A DNA stretch of 5,862 nucleotides from Fidelibacterota bacterium (lineage in GTDB: Bacteria > Fidelibacterota > UBA2242): positions 1-5,862 of the forward strand of contig JALOAB010000143.1 in NCBI GenBank assembly GCA_023229045.1, read 5' to 3'. Below are positions 5,767 to 5,862 of this stretch, piece by piece (positions within the stretch are counted from its first letter, which is position 1; every line of letters begins with the position of its first letter). The notes below the pieces were generated by a model, which did not search any database, had not been told where the DNA came from, and saw only the letters and a program-made list of their open reading frames with translations. Both the position numbers and the translations under genes were made by a program.

Positions 5767-5862
5767 TTAATAGGTCGCATAGACACTCTCCGGGGTGCGA
5801 TACCCTAGTGCCATATGCGGCCGATTTTGATTATAGGTTTGCACTGATTCTTTGACTAGTAT
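5767..5862 (-). CDS. IS3-family transposase, C-terminal fragment (OrfB, integrase core)
   Basis: Thirty-one codons and a TAA stop (5769-5767) are open in one frame from the window edge. The peptide contains TYNQNRPHMALGYRTPESVY, the near-universal C-terminal signature of IS3-family DDE transposases (YNxxRPHxxLGxxTPxxxY). It follows the catalytic core, so the DDE residues are outside the window. The enzyme cuts and joins IS ends during transposition; in this family the full product usually comes from a programmed frameshift between OrfA and OrfB. The stop lies directly inside the terminal repeat, as expected for a 3' end. The visible part shows no damage. Confidence 0.9.
   Translation of the reverse strand: MLVKESVQTYNQNRPHMALGYRTPESVYATY

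Larger units (their letters stand above)
5741..5862 (-). mobile_element. Right end of an IS3-family insertion sequence (continues beyond the window)
   Basis: This stretch combines the transposase C-terminus with a terminal repeat in the expected arrangement, oriented so that the transposase reads toward the receiver gene. IS3-family elements make short target duplications, commonly 3-4 bp; if the end is at 5741, the duplicated target would be ATG or ATGA, the first bases of the receiver gene. Only about 120 bases of the element are visible, so whether it is complete cannot be judged. Confidence 0.75.

Overview
The window holds two gene blocks separated by about 520 bases of non-coding DNA, with the edge of an insertion sequence (IS) at the right end. 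The organism looks like a Gram-negative bacterium of the FCB group, but probably not a typical Bacteroidota. The outer-membrane TonB-dependent receptor begins with a carboxypeptidase-regulatory-like domain, a style common in Calditrichota, KSB1, Zixibacteria and Marinimicrobia-like lineages. The amylase promoter is an ordinary TTGACA/TATATT sigma-70 type, and several genes have purine-rich Shine-Dalgarno (SD) sites. This placement is inference from gene style, not a phylogeny.

Left block, minus strand (4146 down to 1): a strong promoter at 4118-4146 precedes a secreted glycoside hydrolase family 13 (GH13) alpha-amylase-type enzyme (2239-4089). After 47 bases comes a TonB-dependent receptor (2191 down to beyond the left edge, C-terminus missing). 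The two probably form an operon in which the exported enzyme cuts alpha-glucans and the receptor imports the oligosaccharides. No SusD-like lipoprotein lies between them.

Middle (4090-4610): no gene. It holds the amylase promoter, a minus-strand intrinsic terminator with no obvious gene to terminate, a G-rich inverted repeat that looks like an interspersed element, and AT-rich DNA with short direct repeats and candidate promoters for the next gene.

Right block: a plus-strand response regulator (4611-5378) carries a normal receiver domain and a C-terminal domain that I read, tentatively, as a PD-(D/E)XK nuclease-like fold. Its stop overlaps by 4 bp the stop of a convergent single-domain receiver protein (5375-5740, minus) whose phosphorylation site appears changed from Asp to Glu. 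The start codon of that second protein directly abuts the terminal inverted repeat of an IS3-family element (5741 to the right edge). The last 31 residues of that element's transposase are visible, and the repeat supplies the apparent ribosome binding site.

The most notable points are the receiver-nuclease-like fusion, the degenerate Glu receiver, and the IS that ends exactly at its start codon.
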